DNA from: Pseudomonas sp. RIT-PI-S
GTDB lineage: Bacteria; Pseudomonadota; Gammaproteobacteria; Pseudomonadales; Pseudomonadaceae
Reading direction: 5' to 3'
Assembly (NCBI RefSeq): GCF_025642975.1
Contig: NZ_JANZKJ010000019.1
Span: 1 to 64,000, forward strand
Length of the DNA: 64,000 nt
Every line of letters begins with the position of its first letter. Position 1 is the first letter of the stretch. Shown piece by piece: positions 24,956 to 34,058 of the stretch. The notes under the pieces are model-generated. The model worked only from the letters and a program-made list of their open reading frames with translations. It ran no database searches and was not told where the DNA came from. The position numbers and the translations under genes were made by a program.

Positions 24956-27337
24956 CTAGCCCTCCAGCATCAGGCAGGGTTCGAGCAACACCTCGGCGAG
25001 CAGCGCCTGGAATGTCTCGAAGCGCACCGGGCGCGCGATCACGGCGCTCAGGCCTGCGTCCAGGCAACGCTGGCGCTCGCTGCTCGGCGCGCCGTCAATG
25101 ACCGCGACCATGCCGAACTCTATCGCCCCGGCCGATTGCCGCAGGCGCTGTACCTGCTCCAGCAGCGCGGGCAAAGGTCCGCTGCCATCGAGCAGCAGGG
25201 CCGCCCCAGGGAGCGAGCGCAGTGCCTCCACCGCGGCGATTTCGTTGACGACGCCGCGCACTTGATAGCCAAGCCGCAAGAGCATGCCGCGGATCACCAG
25301 TTGGTCGACCCGCTCACTCTCGATCAACACCACCGTGCACTCACCAGGCTGGCGGCCCGCTGCCGACGCCGTAGGGCGAGGCCGCACAGGTTCGATGACT
25401 GGTACGTCCTCCACGCCCAGGCTGACCGCCAGCTCAAAGCAACTGCCCTGGCCGGGCGTGGATTGGTGGCTGAGCGTGCCGTCGAGCAGCGTCGCCAACT
25501 GCCGGCAAATGGCAAGCCCGATACCCAGCCCGCCATGCTCGCGGGTCATGGAGCCATCCACTTGATAGAACTGCTGATACAGCGAATCCCCAGGCAGGCT
25601 CAAGCCGATGCCGGTGTCGATTACCCGGAACACCACCCGCACTTCGCTGTACTGGTGCTCGACCGCTTCCACGGCGAGGGTCACCGACCCTTCACGGGTG
25701 AACTTGATGGCGTTGTCCAGCAAGCGCCCAAGGCACAGGGCCATTTTCTTCAGGTCACCACGCAGGATATCGGGAACGCCCGGCACCACCTCGCTGCGCA
25801 ATGCCAGGCCCTTTTCGTTGGCCTGGCCAATGAACTGCATGTGCAGGCTGTCGAGCAGCACCTGCAGGCGGAACGGCTCGACCCGTGGTTTCAAGCGGCC
25901 AGCCTGCAGCTCGGTGAGGATCAGAATGTCGTCGACCATGCGCATCATGTCCCGGGCCGAACGCGACGCGGTTTGCTGGTACGAAGTCAGCTCGCCATTC
26001 ATGGGCACGGTCTGCATCAGTTCGAGCGAGCCGATCACGCCATTCATCGGGGTGCGCAGTTCATGCGTCACCGTGGCCAGGAACTCATCTTTCAAGCGGT
26101 TGCTTTCCGAGAGTTGCTGGTTGAGCACTTCAAGCTTGTGCCCGGCGTCGAGGAGCACCTGGGCCTGTTGTTCGCGCATAGCGTTAATGCGGTCTGCCAG
26201 TGCCAACGACAGCAGTGCCACCTCCAGCGCGGAGCCCAACTGGCTGGCGTACATGGTCAGGAACATATTGGGCAGCAGCCCGAGCACCATCAGCGTATTG
26301 ACGATGCCGCCCAGCAGGAAGGCCGACCAGGCGATCATGAAATACCGAGCCTGGCGCTGCCCCTTGAGCCAGGCGGTGATACCCGCGCTGAAGATCACCA
26401 CGGTGAAAACCAGCGCCAGCGCGGTGGCGAGCCGCAGGGCAAGGCCGTAACCGGCCATCAGCGACATCGCCATCACCACGACGCCCGCGCCCATCAACAG
26501 CTTGAGCAGGCGGTCCAGCCAGCGCCCGTGCTTAGCGGTACGCAGGAACGTGCGCGAGAACTGGCAGCCAAAGAAGGCGGCCGCGCCGATCAAAAACGGC
26601 GTGGCGGCGTTCGCCCACCAGGGGTTGTTCGGCCAGAAGAACTGTATGCCGGCGCCATTGACCGACACCTGATACAAACCGAACGAGGCGATATAGAGGA
26701 TGTAATAAAGGTAGCTGGTGTCTCGCACGCTCAGGTAAATGAACAGGTTGTAAACCAGCATCACCAGCAGCACGCCGTAGATCAGCCCGAAGACGTAGAA
26801 CCGCTCTGGCTGCGCCTCGAGGAAGGCTTCGGCCGACCACAGCGACAGCGGTACCTGTACCGAGCCCTCGCTCTGCACGCGCAGCAAGACCGTGCGCGCT
26901 TCGCCGGGCTTGAAGGCCAGGTTGAACACATAGTTGTTCTGCCGGATGGGCCGGCTGGCCCAGGGCAGTTCGTCCCCGGTCTGTGCCTCCAAGTGCCAGC
27001 CACCGTCGCCATCGGGCAGGTAGAGGTCCACGTGGTCCATTGGCGGATAGGCCAGCTCCAGCAGCCAGGTGCGCGCACCGCTTTGGTCGTGGCGGGGCAG
27101 GTAACGCAGGTCTGCTTTCAGCCAGAATGCCGAGCTGGAATACCCCGCGTTGAGCACACTGGTGGTATTGGCGCGGAACGGTTGAGCCAGCACCTGGTCT
27201 AGGGTAGCGGCACCGGTTTTGTCTTCGAAATACGTCAGTTCCTGCCCCAGAGGGAGATTACGGGTACTGTCGTCGAAGTCGATAGCGGTTGCCAGCGACG
27301 GCAACCAGCACAGCAGCAAAAGGAGAATGTAGCGCAT
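24956..27337 (-). CDS. ladS: Hybrid sensor kinase of the LadS type (7TMR-DISM, kinase, receiver)
   Basis: 793 residues. Order: signal peptide (RYILLLLLCWLPSLATA), periplasmic DISMED2 domain (about 20-160), seven membrane segments (about 185-375), a coiled linker, HisKA with the phospho-His near residue 425 (THELRTPMNG), HATPase with GGLGIGLAICRQLA, and a C-terminal receiver. The receiver keeps LLLDG but the acidic pocket reads VVLIESER instead of DD, and the conserved Lys is Arg (ARPVRFETF). Length, domain order and the neighbours thiD-thiE-hemL match P. aeruginosa LadS (PA3974), which feeds GacS/GacA and responds to calcium. The start at 27337 gives the signal peptide; the frame is open 27 codons more. 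Confidence 0.88.
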   Translation of the reverse strand: MRYILLLLLCWLPSLATAIDFDDSTRNLPLGQELTYFEDKTGAATLDQVLAQPFRANTTSVLNAGYSSSAFWLKADLRYLPRHDQSGARTWLLELAYPPMDHVDLYLPDGDGGWHLEAQTGDELPWASRPIRQNNYVFNLAFKPGEARTVLLRVQSEGSVQVPLSLWSAEAFLEAQPERFYVFGLIYGVLLVMLVYNLFIYLSVRDTSYLYYILYIASFGLYQVSVNGAGIQFFWPNNPWWANAATPFLIGAAAFFGCQFSRTFLRTAKHGRWLDRLLKLLMGAGVVVMAMSLMAGYGLALRLATALALVFTVVIFSAGITAWLKGQRQARYFMIAWSAFLLGGIVNTLMVLGLLPNMFLTMYASQLGSALEVALLSLALADRINAMREQQAQVLLDAGHKLEVLNQQLSESNRLKDEFLATVTHELRTPMNGVIGSLELMQTVPMNGELTSYQQTASRSARDMMRMVDDILILTELQAGRLKPRVEPFRLQVLLDSLHMQFIGQANEKGLALRSEVVPGVPDILRGDLKKMALCLGRLLDNAIKFTREGSVTLAVEAVEHQYSEVRVVFRVIDTGIGLSLPGDSLYQQFYQVDGSMTREHGGLGIGLAICRQLATLLDGTLSHQSTPGQGSCFELAVSLGVEDVPVIEPVRPRPTASAAGRQPGECTVVLIESERVDQLVIRGMLLRLGYQVRGVVNEIAAVEALRSLPGAALLLDGSGPLPALLEQVQRLRQSAGAIEFGMVAVIDGAPSSERQRCLDAGLSAVIARPVRFETFQALLAEVLLEPCLMLEG

Positions 27338-27573
27338 ACGGCCCCGGCCAAAGCCACCTGCAGCATCGGGAAGCCCCCAATTTCCCTTTGAGTCGACGTG
27401 CTGGCAACCTGTTATCAATTTTGCCGCATCCTACCATAGCCGCTGGCCTCTGCATCCTGCTTGCTACAATTGCCGACGGCCATCGCGCAGCCGTCGGTCG
27501 CGCTGCTTTCACGGGGTGAAATTCCCCGGCCGCCATGGGCCCGGGCGAGGGTTTGGTGATAAGCTCGCGGCCC

Positions 27574-28371
27574 ATGAATACCTACACTTCTCGCCCTGTC
27601 GTTCTCTGCCTCTCCGGCCATGACCCAAGCGGTGGCGCCGGCCTTCAAGCCGATATCGAAGCGCTGCTTGCACAAGGCTGCCATGCCGCGCCCGCCGTGA
27701 CCGCGTTGACGGTGCAAAACACCGTGGACGTTACGGATTTTCGCGTGCTCGACCGTGCCTGGGTGCTGGCCCAGGCTCAAGCGGTGATGGCCGACTCACC
27801 GATCGCGGCGATCAAGCTGGGCATGCTTGGCTCGCTCGAGATGGTCGACACGGTGGTCGAGCTGATCCTCGCCAACCCGGGCGTGCCGGTGGTCTGCGAC
27901 CCCGTGCTGCGCGCCGGGGGTGGCGGGCGCCTGGGCAAGGATGAAGTCGGTTATGCGATCCGCGAGAAGGTCCTGCCGCTGGCGACCATCACCACGCCCA
28001 ACCTCCCAGAGGCGCGGATCCTCGCCGAGCTGCCCGAGGGCAGCGCCGAGGCCTGCGCCCAGAAGCTGCTGGTTCATTGCGCCAATGTATTGATTACCGG
28101 CGGCCACGGCGACGAACAGCAGATCCATAACCGGCTGTATGGCCGCGATGGCCTGCGCGATACCCGCACTTGCGAGCGCCTACCCGGCAGCTACCATGGC
28201 TCTGGATGCACCCTGGCCAGCGCCTTGGCCGGCCGCCTGGCCCTGGGCGAGGGCCTGGCCAGCGCAGTGAACTCGGCCCTGGACTACACCTGGCGCACGC
28301 TGCGTGACGCCGAGCGCCTCGGCCAAGGCCAATATGTTCCGCGTCGGCTGCCCCTGGATTTTTGCTCCTGA
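27574..28371 (+). CDS. thiD: Hydroxymethylpyrimidine/phosphomethylpyrimidine kinase
   Basis: 265 residues of the ribokinase fold. It phosphorylates HMP and HMP-P for thiamine synthesis. SGHDPSGGAGLQADIEA gives the pyrimidine/phosphate site and GSYHGSGCTLASALAG the anion hole with the catalytic Cys of ThiD. The ATG at 27574 aligns with family starts; 13 extra in-frame codons upstream are ignored. Divergent from ladS across about 240 bases; no TPP riboswitch consensus was found there. thiE follows after 65 bases. Confidence 0.93.
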   Translation: MNTYTSRPVVLCLSGHDPSGGAGLQADIEALLAQGCHAAPAVTALTVQNTVDVTDFRVLDRAWVLAQAQAVMADSPIAAIKLGMLGSLEMVDTVVELILANPGVPVVCDPVLRAGGGGRLGKDEVGYAIREKVLPLATITTPNLPEARILAELPEGSAEACAQKLLVHCANVLITGGHGDEQQIHNRLYGRDGLRDTRTCERLPGSYHGSGCTLASALAGRLALGEGLASAVNSALDYTWRTLRDAERLGQGQYVPRRLPLDFCS

Positions 28372-28436
28372 GCCGCGCTGGCCGGGCCATGCCTGCCCGG
28401 CCGCGCCGAGCCCGCCACGGGCGTGAGAGGTAAGAG

Positions 28437-29060
28437 ATGAAACTACGCGGCCTGTACGCCATCACCGACCACCAGCTCCTCGATGGGCACTTTCTCGATT
28501 ACGTGAAAGCGGCGCTGGACGGTGGCATCACCTTGCTGCAATACCGCGACAAGCGCCGCGAGGATGCCCGTCGCCTACGTGAGGCCGAAGCGCTCAACCG
28601 CCTGTGCGAGGCGTATAACACCCGGCTGATCATCAACGACGACGCGGAGCTCGCCGCCCGCCTGGGCGTAGGGGTTCACTTGGGCCAAACCGATGGCCCC
28701 TTGCCCCCGGCGCGCAGCTTGCTTGGCCGCAAGGCAATCATTGGCGCGACCTGCCACGCCAGCCTCGACCTCGCCAGCCAGGCCGCGGCCGATGGGGCGA
28801 GTTATGTGGCATTCGGGCGGTTTTTCAGCTCGATGACCAAACCCGAAGCGCCGCCGGCGAGCCTCGATCTGCTCTGCGACGCACGCCGCCAGTTGAAGCT
28901 GCCGATCTGCGTGATCGGCGGTATCACCCTCGAAAACGCGCCCCTGCTGCTCGAACGCGGCGCCGACCTGCTTGCCGTGGTGCACGCGCTCTTCGCTGCC
29001 GACAGCGCCGCTGAAGTGACCCGTCGCGCCCGCGCCTTCAATGCGCTGTTCAACGCCTGA
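28437..29060 (+). CDS. thiE: Thiamine-phosphate synthase
   Basis: 207 residues. ThiE joins HMP-pyrophosphate to thiazole phosphate. TIM-barrel motifs include LLQYRDKRR, LIINDDAELAARLGVGVHLGQTD (split here as INDDAELAA and GVHLGQTD), and the phosphate-binding CVIGGITLENAPLLLERGAD region. GAGAGGTAAGAG precedes the ATG. It forms an apparent operon with thiD and hemL: 65 bases before, 23 bases after. Confidence 0.93.
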   Translation: MKLRGLYAITDHQLLDGHFLDYVKAALDGGITLLQYRDKRREDARRLREAEALNRLCEAYNTRLIINDDAELAARLGVGVHLGQTDGPLPPARSLLGRKAIIGATCHASLDLASQAAADGASYVAFGRFFSSMTKPEAPPASLDLLCDARRQLKLPICVIGGITLENAPLLLERGADLLAVVHALFAADSAAEVTRRARAFNALFNA

Positions 29061-29083
29061 ATCGACTTGAGAGAACCCGCCCC

Positions 29084-30364
29084 ATGTCCCGCTCCGAAAA
29101 CCTCTTCGCCGCCGCCCAGAAACACATCCCCGGTGGCGTCAACTCGCCTGTGCGCGCCTTCAAGAGCGTTGGCGGCACGCCGCTGTTCTTCAAGCATGCC
29201 GCTGGTGCCTATGTCACCGACGAAGACGACAAGCGTTATGTCGACTACGTAGGCTCGTGGGGGCCGATGATTCTCGGCCACAGCCATCCAGACGTGCTCC
29301 AGGCGGTTCGCGATCAACTCGAACACGGGTTGTCGTATGGCGCCCCAACCGAGATGGAAACCCGCATGGCCGAGCTCGTTTGCTCGCTGGTGCCTTCCAT
29401 GGACATGGTGCGCATGGTCAGCTCCGGCACCGAGGCAACCATGAGCGCGATCCGCCTGGCCCGGGGCTACACCGGTCGCGACAGCATCATCAAGTTCGAG
29501 GGCTGCTATCACGGCCATTCCGACAGCCTGCTGGTCAAGGCGGGCAGCGGCGCGCTGACCCTGGGCGTACCGAGCTCCCCCGGCGTGCCGGCGGCCTTTG
29601 CCCGGCATACCCTTACCCTGCCCTTCAATGACCTTGAAGAGGTCGAGAAAACCCTTGCCGAGCAAGGCGGGGAAGTGGCCTGCATCATCGTTGAGCCGGT
29701 TGCCGGCAACATGAACTGCGTGCCTCCTGCACCAGGCTTCCTTGAAGGCCTGCGCACCTTGTGCGACCGCCATGGCGTAGTGCTGATCTTCGATGAAGTG
29801 ATGACCGGCTTTCGCGTAGCGCTCGGCGGCGCCCAGGCGTATTACGGGGTCACCCCAGACCTGTCCACGTTCGGCAAGATCATCGGCGGTGGCATGCCGG
29901 TGGGCTGCTTCGGTGGCAAGCGCGAGATCATGTCGTATATCGCGCCACTAGGCCCGGTGTACCAGGCCGGCACCCTCTCGGGTAACCCGCTGGCCATGGC
30001 CGCCGGCCTCACCACGCTCAAGCTGATCAGCCGCCCAGGCTTCCACGACGAGCTGAGCACCTACACCAGCAACCTGCTCGACGGCCTGCAACAACGCGCG
30101 GACGCCGCACAGATCCCCTTCGTGACGACCCAGGCGGGAGGCATGTTCGGCCTTTACTTCAGCGGTGCGGATGACATCGTGACCTTCCAGGACGTGATGG
30201 CCAGTGACGCGGAACGTTTCAAGCGCTTCTTCCATCTGATGCTGGAAGGTGGCGTTTACCTGGCACCCAGCGCGTTCGAGGCAGGCTTTACCTCCATTGC
30301 CCATGGCGAGACCGAGCTGAAGATCACCCTGGACGCCGCCGAACGCGCGTTCACCCGCCTGTAA
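29084..30364 (+). CDS. hemL: Glutamate-1-semialdehyde 2,1-aminomutase
   Basis: 426 residues. It converts glutamate-1-semialdehyde to 5-aminolevulinate, feeding haem synthesis. The PLP lysine is K265 in STFGKIIGGGMPVG, and SSGTEATMSAIRLARG binds the cofactor phosphate; FDEVMTGFRV holds the PLP-ring Asp. Length and position match the family exactly. The stop is followed by an imperfect CGCCGG/CCGGCG hairpin (30374-30398) without a clear T-run. Confidence 0.96.
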   Translation: MSRSENLFAAAQKHIPGGVNSPVRAFKSVGGTPLFFKHAAGAYVTDEDDKRYVDYVGSWGPMILGHSHPDVLQAVRDQLEHGLSYGAPTEMETRMAELVCSLVPSMDMVRMVSSGTEATMSAIRLARGYTGRDSIIKFEGCYHGHSDSLLVKAGSGALTLGVPSSPGVPAAFARHTLTLPFNDLEEVEKTLAEQGGEVACIIVEPVAGNMNCVPPAPGFLEGLRTLCDRHGVVLIFDEVMTGFRVALGGAQAYYGVTPDLSTFGKIIGGGMPVGCFGGKREIMSYIAPLGPVYQAGTLSGNPLAMAAGLTTLKLISRPGFHDELSTYTSNLLDGLQQRADAAQIPFVTTQAGGMFGLYFSGADDIVTFQDVMASDAERFKRFFHLMLEGGVYLAPSAFEAGFTSIAHGETELKITLDAAERAFTRL

Positions 30365-30520
30365 TCCGGGCGCCGCCGGTGCCAGCAAGGGGCCGGCGCG
30401 GCTATTGCAAGGAAAAATCCTAGTAAACACTTTGTAAGGTGTCCCCGGCTTATTTCATAATGTGTGCATTGTTATCCCGAGGGTGGCCCCGCCCACCCGC
30501 TCAGAGGTAAATCGATCCCC

Positions 30521-31069
30521 ATGAACCGCACCGGCCGCGCCCTCGCCATGGGCTGCCTGTTGCTCCTCGAACCGCTGCTGGCCCAGGCCGGCGGCAACTC
30601 GTTGCTGGTGCCCGCGCCTAGCCGCTGCACGCTCGACGGCGCCGCGGCGGATCTGGCCCAGGCCATCGCGACCTGCCAGCAATCGGCATCGGCGGGCGAC
30701 GCCCAGGCTCAGTACGAGCTGGGGCGGTTCTATTACGACGGCAAGCAGACCGAGCGCGACCTCAACCAGGCGTTGAGCTACTTCGAGCAAGCCTCGTTGC
30801 AAGGGCATGCCGAGGCGCAATATCACCTGGGGTTGATGTTCTTTCGCGGCGAAGGGGTGCCAGCCAATAACGTGCAGGCTTACATCGTGCTGAAGATGGC
30901 GGCAGTCAACGGCGCTGAAGACGCGCTGGACTCAGCCGACGAAGTGTCGGCCAGCATGAGCCACGAAGACCTGGAGCGAGCCACGCTCGTGCTGGGGCAG
31001 ATTTTCCGTAAATACCTGCTGGAACTGCAGACCGCCGACGGTCGCACCCCCTTCTCGCCCTTGCCGTGA
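30521..31069 (+). CDS. Exported Sel1-like repeat (TPR) protein
   Basis: 182 residues from ATG 30521. An N-terminal signal (RALAMGCLLLLEPLLAQAGG) is followed by two Sel1-like repeats: AGDAQAQYELGRFYYDGKQ with DLNQALSYFEQASLQGH, and AEAQYHLGLMFFRGEG with NNVQAYIVLKMAAVNGA. Such repeats mediate protein contacts, often in the periplasm. Partner unknown. The corresponding gene sits at the same place after hemL in other pseudomonads. A TTGTAAGG...CATAATG promoter-like pair lies near 30432-30461. Confidence 0.83.
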   Translation: MNRTGRALAMGCLLLLEPLLAQAGGNSLLVPAPSRCTLDGAAADLAQAIATCQQSASAGDAQAQYELGRFYYDGKQTERDLNQALSYFEQASLQGHAEAQYHLGLMFFRGEGVPANNVQAYIVLKMAAVNGAEDALDSADEVSASMSHEDLERATLVLGQIFRKYLLELQTADGRTPFSPLP

Positions 31070-31099
31070 CGCTATGGCGCATAGCGTGCCACTTGCAGC

Positions 31100-31426
31100 T
31101 TATTTATCTGGCATCGGTACCGGGAATGGCATCACGTTCCCTACCGCCCTGGCTTCGGAAATCTTCGCAATGCCCAGGCGCTCGACCTCGTCGATGCGTA
31201 CGATCGAATGCACCGGCACGAAGCTGCGCACCACGCCCTCGAACTGCGCCTTGAGCTTCTCTTCGCTGGGATCGACGATCATCTGCGTGCGCTCGCCGAA
31301 CACGAACTCCTCCACCTCGAGAAAGCCCCACAGCTCGCTCTGGTAGATGTGCTTGGCATACATCTCGAAGACCTGGCCCTGGTTGAGGAAAATCACTTTG
31401 AAAATGGGTGCGTCGCGCTTGGTCAT
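31100..31426 (-). CDS. DUF1820 family protein
   Basis: 108 residues starting MTKRDAPIFKVIFLNQGQVF, then YAKHIYQSELWGFLEVEEFVFG and RSFVPVHSIVRIDEVERLG, the whole DUF1820 domain. Function unknown; it is a small conserved cytosolic protein in gammaproteobacteria. The frame is open 49 codons upstream, but those codons read through the REP-like intergenic sequence, so 31426 is the start. It is convergent with the Sel1 gene and divergent from ybeZ. Confidence 0.88.
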   Translation of the reverse strand: MTKRDAPIFKVIFLNQGQVFEMYAKHIYQSELWGFLEVEEFVFGERTQMIVDPSEEKLKAQFEGVVRSFVPVHSIVRIDEVERLGIAKISEARAVGNVMPFPVPMPDK

Positions 31427-31710
31427 CGTTGGGCCAGGGAAACAATCGGACAAGAAAAGGGCGGCGATCATAGCATGAATCCAGGCTTGGCCCTGTGGGA
31501 GGCGGGCAACGCCCGCGAACCAGCTGCGCTCGAGGGTTCGCAGGCCGACGCCAGCCACTTGAGGGCCGGGCAACGCCTGCGAATGAACTCAGCGGTGTTC
31601 ATGGAGAAGCCCCCTCGGTCGCCGGGAAACAGCGTTGCGCTTTCCCCTGCCGGTTACTGGGGTTATCCTTGGCCCCACTTTCTTCGCCGTAGAGCGGCCA
31701 CAAAACGACC
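31427..31710. repeat. 284-base spacer with two REP-like copies where miaB is normally found
   Basis: No gene is present. Two similar 19-base units lie in direct orientation: GGCGGGCAACGCCCGCGAA (31501-31519) and GGCCGGGCAACGCCTGCGAA (about 31564-31583). The first contains the inverted repeat GCGGGC-AAC-GCCCGC preceded by CTGTGGGAG, the standard Pseudomonas REP form. In E. coli and P. aeruginosa, miaB sits immediately before ybeZ; here it does not. Confidence 0.6.
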
Positions 31711-32703
31711 TTGAACGCACCCATAGAACCCCATCGTTTCACCCTGGAGCCCTTTGAAGCTCGCCGCTTCGCCAACCTCTGCGGCCAATTCGACGAGCAC
31801 TTGCGCCTGCTCGAACAGCGCCTGGATGTGGAAATCCGCAACCGGGGCAACCAGTTCGAGCTGATCGGCGAGCCCGGGCATACCCACTCCGCTGAGCTTC
31901 TTCTGCGCCGCCTGTATCGGGAAACCAAGGCGACCGAGCTGTCGCCTGACCTGGTTCACCTGTTCCTGCAGGAGTCGGCGGTAGAGGAGCTGGACAACCC
32001 CGCCAACAATGAAGTTGCCGTCACCCTGCGTACCCGCAAGGGGATGATTCGCCCACGCGGGCTGAATCAGCAGCGGTATGTGAAGGCGATTCTCGCCAAC
32101 GACATCAACTTCGGCATTGGCCCGGCGGGCACTGGCAAGACTTACCTGGCCGTGGCCTGCGCGGTGGACGCGCTCGAGCGCGAACAAGTGCGGCGCATTC
32201 TGCTGGTGCGGCCAGCCGTGGAAGCCGGAGAAAAGCTTGGCTTCTTGCCCGGGGACCTCGCGCAGAAGATCGACCCCTACCTGCGACCGCTCTACGATGC
32301 GCTCTACGAGATGCTCGGCTTCGAGCACGTGGCCAAGCTGATCGAGCGCCAGGTGATTGAAATCGCGCCTTTGGCCTATATGCGCGGGCGTACCCTGAAC
32401 AACAGCTTCATCATCCTCGACGAAAGCCAGAACACCACCACCGAGCAGATGAAGATGTTCCTCACCCGCATTGGCTTCGGCTCCACTGCGGTCATCACCG
32501 GTGACATCACCCAGGTCGACCTGCCCAAGGGCACCCGTTCGGGCTTGGCCCATGTGATGGAAGTGCTCAAGGACGTGCCGGGCATCAGCTTCACGCACTT
32601 CAAGCCCAAGGACGTGGTTCGCCACCCGCTGGTGCAGCGAATCGTGGAGGCCTACGAGCGCTTCGAGGACGCCAAGGCGCGGGATGCCGCCCCTCATGGT
32701 TGA
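31711..32703 (+). CDS. ybeZ: PhoH-like ATPase YbeZ
   Basis: 330 residues. The N-terminal RNA-binding-like region is followed by the PhoH NTPase domain: Walker A GIGPAGTGKTYLAVA, Walker B SFIILDESQNTTTEQMKMFL, and MFLTRIGFGSTAVITGDITQ split across motif III. YbeZ works with YbeY in ribosome/RNA quality control. The start is a TTG at 31711, giving MNAPIEPHRFTLEPF; no ATG nearby fits the family. The stop overlaps ybeY. It leads ybeZ-ybeY-corC-lnt. Confidence 0.92.
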   Translation: MNAPIEPHRFTLEPFEARRFANLCGQFDEHLRLLEQRLDVEIRNRGNQFELIGEPGHTHSAELLLRRLYRETKATELSPDLVHLFLQESAVEELDNPANNEVAVTLRTRKGMIRPRGLNQQRYVKAILANDINFGIGPAGTGKTYLAVACAVDALEREQVRRILLVRPAVEAGEKLGFLPGDLAQKIDPYLRPLYDALYEMLGFEHVAKLIERQVIEIAPLAYMRGRTLNNSFIILDESQNTTTEQMKMFLTRIGFGSTAVITGDITQVDLPKGTRSGLAHVMEVLKDVPGISFTHFKPKDVVRHPLVQRIVEAYERFEDAKARDAAPHG

Positions 32704-33169
32704 ACTCGACCTGCAACAAGCCAGTTCGCGGCAGACGCCTACAGAGGCGCAGCTGCGCCGGTGGTGCGAGCTTGCCTTGCGCCAACGCACCGCCGACTCG
32801 GAACTCACGATCCGCATCGTTGACGAAGCGGAAGGGCAGGCGCTGAACAAGACCTACCGCCAGCGGGACTACCCCACCAACGTATTGTCGTTCCCGGCAG
32901 ATGTGCCGGACGATCTGTTGGACATCCCGCTGCTGGGCGACCTGGTGATCTGTGCCGCGGTGGTCGAGCGCGAAGCGGCCGAACAAGGCAAACCGGCTGA
33001 AGCCCACTGGGCGCACATGGTGATCCATGGCTGCTTGCACTTGCTGGGCTACGACCACCTCGACGACGACGAAGCCGAGGAAATGGAAAGCCTGGAACGG
33101 GAGTTGCTTGCAGAACTGGGGCATCCCGATCCCTATGCTGAAACCGTCACCACGCCCCTCACCCCTTAA
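32696..33169 (+). CDS. ybeY: Endoribonuclease YbeY
   Basis: 157 residues. YbeY is a zinc RNase acting in 16S rRNA 3'-end maturation and ribosome quality control. The metal motif HxxxHxxxxxH is in HMVIHGCLHLLGYDH. YPTNVLSFPAD and IPLLGDLVI are also typical. The ATG at 32696 (MVELDLQQ) matches pseudomonad YbeY starts and overlaps the ybeZ stop by eight bases; an in-frame ATG at 32684 is the alternative. Confidence 0.93.
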   Translation: MVELDLQQASSRQTPTEAQLRRWCELALRQRTADSELTIRIVDEAEGQALNKTYRQRDYPTNVLSFPADVPDDLLDIPLLGDLVICAAVVEREAAEQGKPAEAHWAHMVIHGCLHLLGYDHLDDDEAEEMESLERELLAELGHPDPYAETVTTPLTP

Positions 33170-33202
33170 GCCGCTGTATCAAGGAACACGAGTAACAACG
33201 CC

Positions 33203-34042
33203 ATGAGCGAAGATCGATCGAGCAACGGGCAGAAGTCCTGGCTGGAAAAAATCACCCAGGCTTTTGTCCATGAGCCGAAAAACCGTCAGGAGCTGCTGGA
33301 GCTCCTGCGAGAAGCCCACAGCAATAAATTGCTGGACAGCGAAGCCCTGAGCATCGTTGAAGGCGCCATCCAGGTCGCCGACCTGCAGGTCAGGGACATC
33401 ATGGTCCCGCGCTCGCAGATGATCACCATCAAGGCGGTGCAAACCCCCAAGGATTTTCTCCCCTCGGTGATCGAGGCAGCCCACTCGCGCTACCCGGTCA
33501 TGGGCGAGAACCATGACGAGGTGCTCGGCGTGCTGTTGGCCAAGGACCTGCTGCCGCTGATCCTCCAGGGCAGCACCGACGGCTTCAACATCAAGGACCT
33601 GCTGCGCCCGGCCACTTTCGTGCCTGAGTCCAAGCGCCTCAATGTGTTGTTGCGTGAATTCCGCGCCAACCACAACCACATGGCGATCGTGATCGATGAA
33701 TACGGCGGAGTCGCTGGCCTGGTTACCATCGAAGACGTGCTCGAGCAAATCGTGGGCGACATCGAAGATGAGCATGACGTTGAGGAAGACAGCTACATCA
33801 AGCCGCTGCCGAGCGGAGACTTCCTGGTCAAGGCACTGACGCCGATCGAGAACTTCAACGAGTGTTTCGACAGCGGGTTTTCCGACGACGAGTTCGATAC
33901 CATCGGCGGCCTGGTGATGAGCGCCTTCGGCCACCTGCCCAAGCGCAACGAGACCACCGAGATCGGCAACTACCGTTTCCGCATCCTCAACGCCGACAGC
34001 CGGCGCATCCACCTGCTGCGCCTGACCCCGATCAACCGCTAA
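33203..34042 (+). CDS. corC: CorC/HlyC-family CBS-domain protein (Mg/Co efflux)
   Basis: 279 residues, cytosolic. Two CBS domains: VRDIMVPRSQMITI and following, and LLRPATFVPESKRLNVLLRE with IDEYGGVAGLVTIEDVLEQI (given in pieces: IDEYGGVAGLVTIED). The C-terminal CorC_HlyC transporter-associated domain ends RIHLLRLTPI. It is linked to magnesium/cobalt homeostasis and, in this cluster, conserved beside lnt. Thirty-three bases separate it from ybeY and 16 from lnt. Confidence 0.92.
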   Translation: MSEDRSSNGQKSWLEKITQAFVHEPKNRQELLELLREAHSNKLLDSEALSIVEGAIQVADLQVRDIMVPRSQMITIKAVQTPKDFLPSVIEAAHSRYPVMGENHDEVLGVLLAKDLLPLILQGSTDGFNIKDLLRPATFVPESKRLNVLLREFRANHNHMAIVIDEYGGVAGLVTIEDVLEQIVGDIEDEHDVEEDSYIKPLPSGDFLVKALTPIENFNECFDSGFSDDEFDTIGGLVMSAFGHLPKRNETTEIGNYRFRILNADSRRIHLLRLTPINR

Positions 34043-34058
34043 GGACGCCACGAGACAC

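Noticed and set aside
24905..27202. A 765-codon plus-strand frame opposite ladS.
   Set aside because: Shadow frame with low-complexity His/Gln/Arg content.
27420..27573. Possible TPP riboswitch before thiD.
   Set aside because: No CTGAGA core or other conserved THI-box elements were found; only a short CGGGGTGAAATTCCCCG hairpin.
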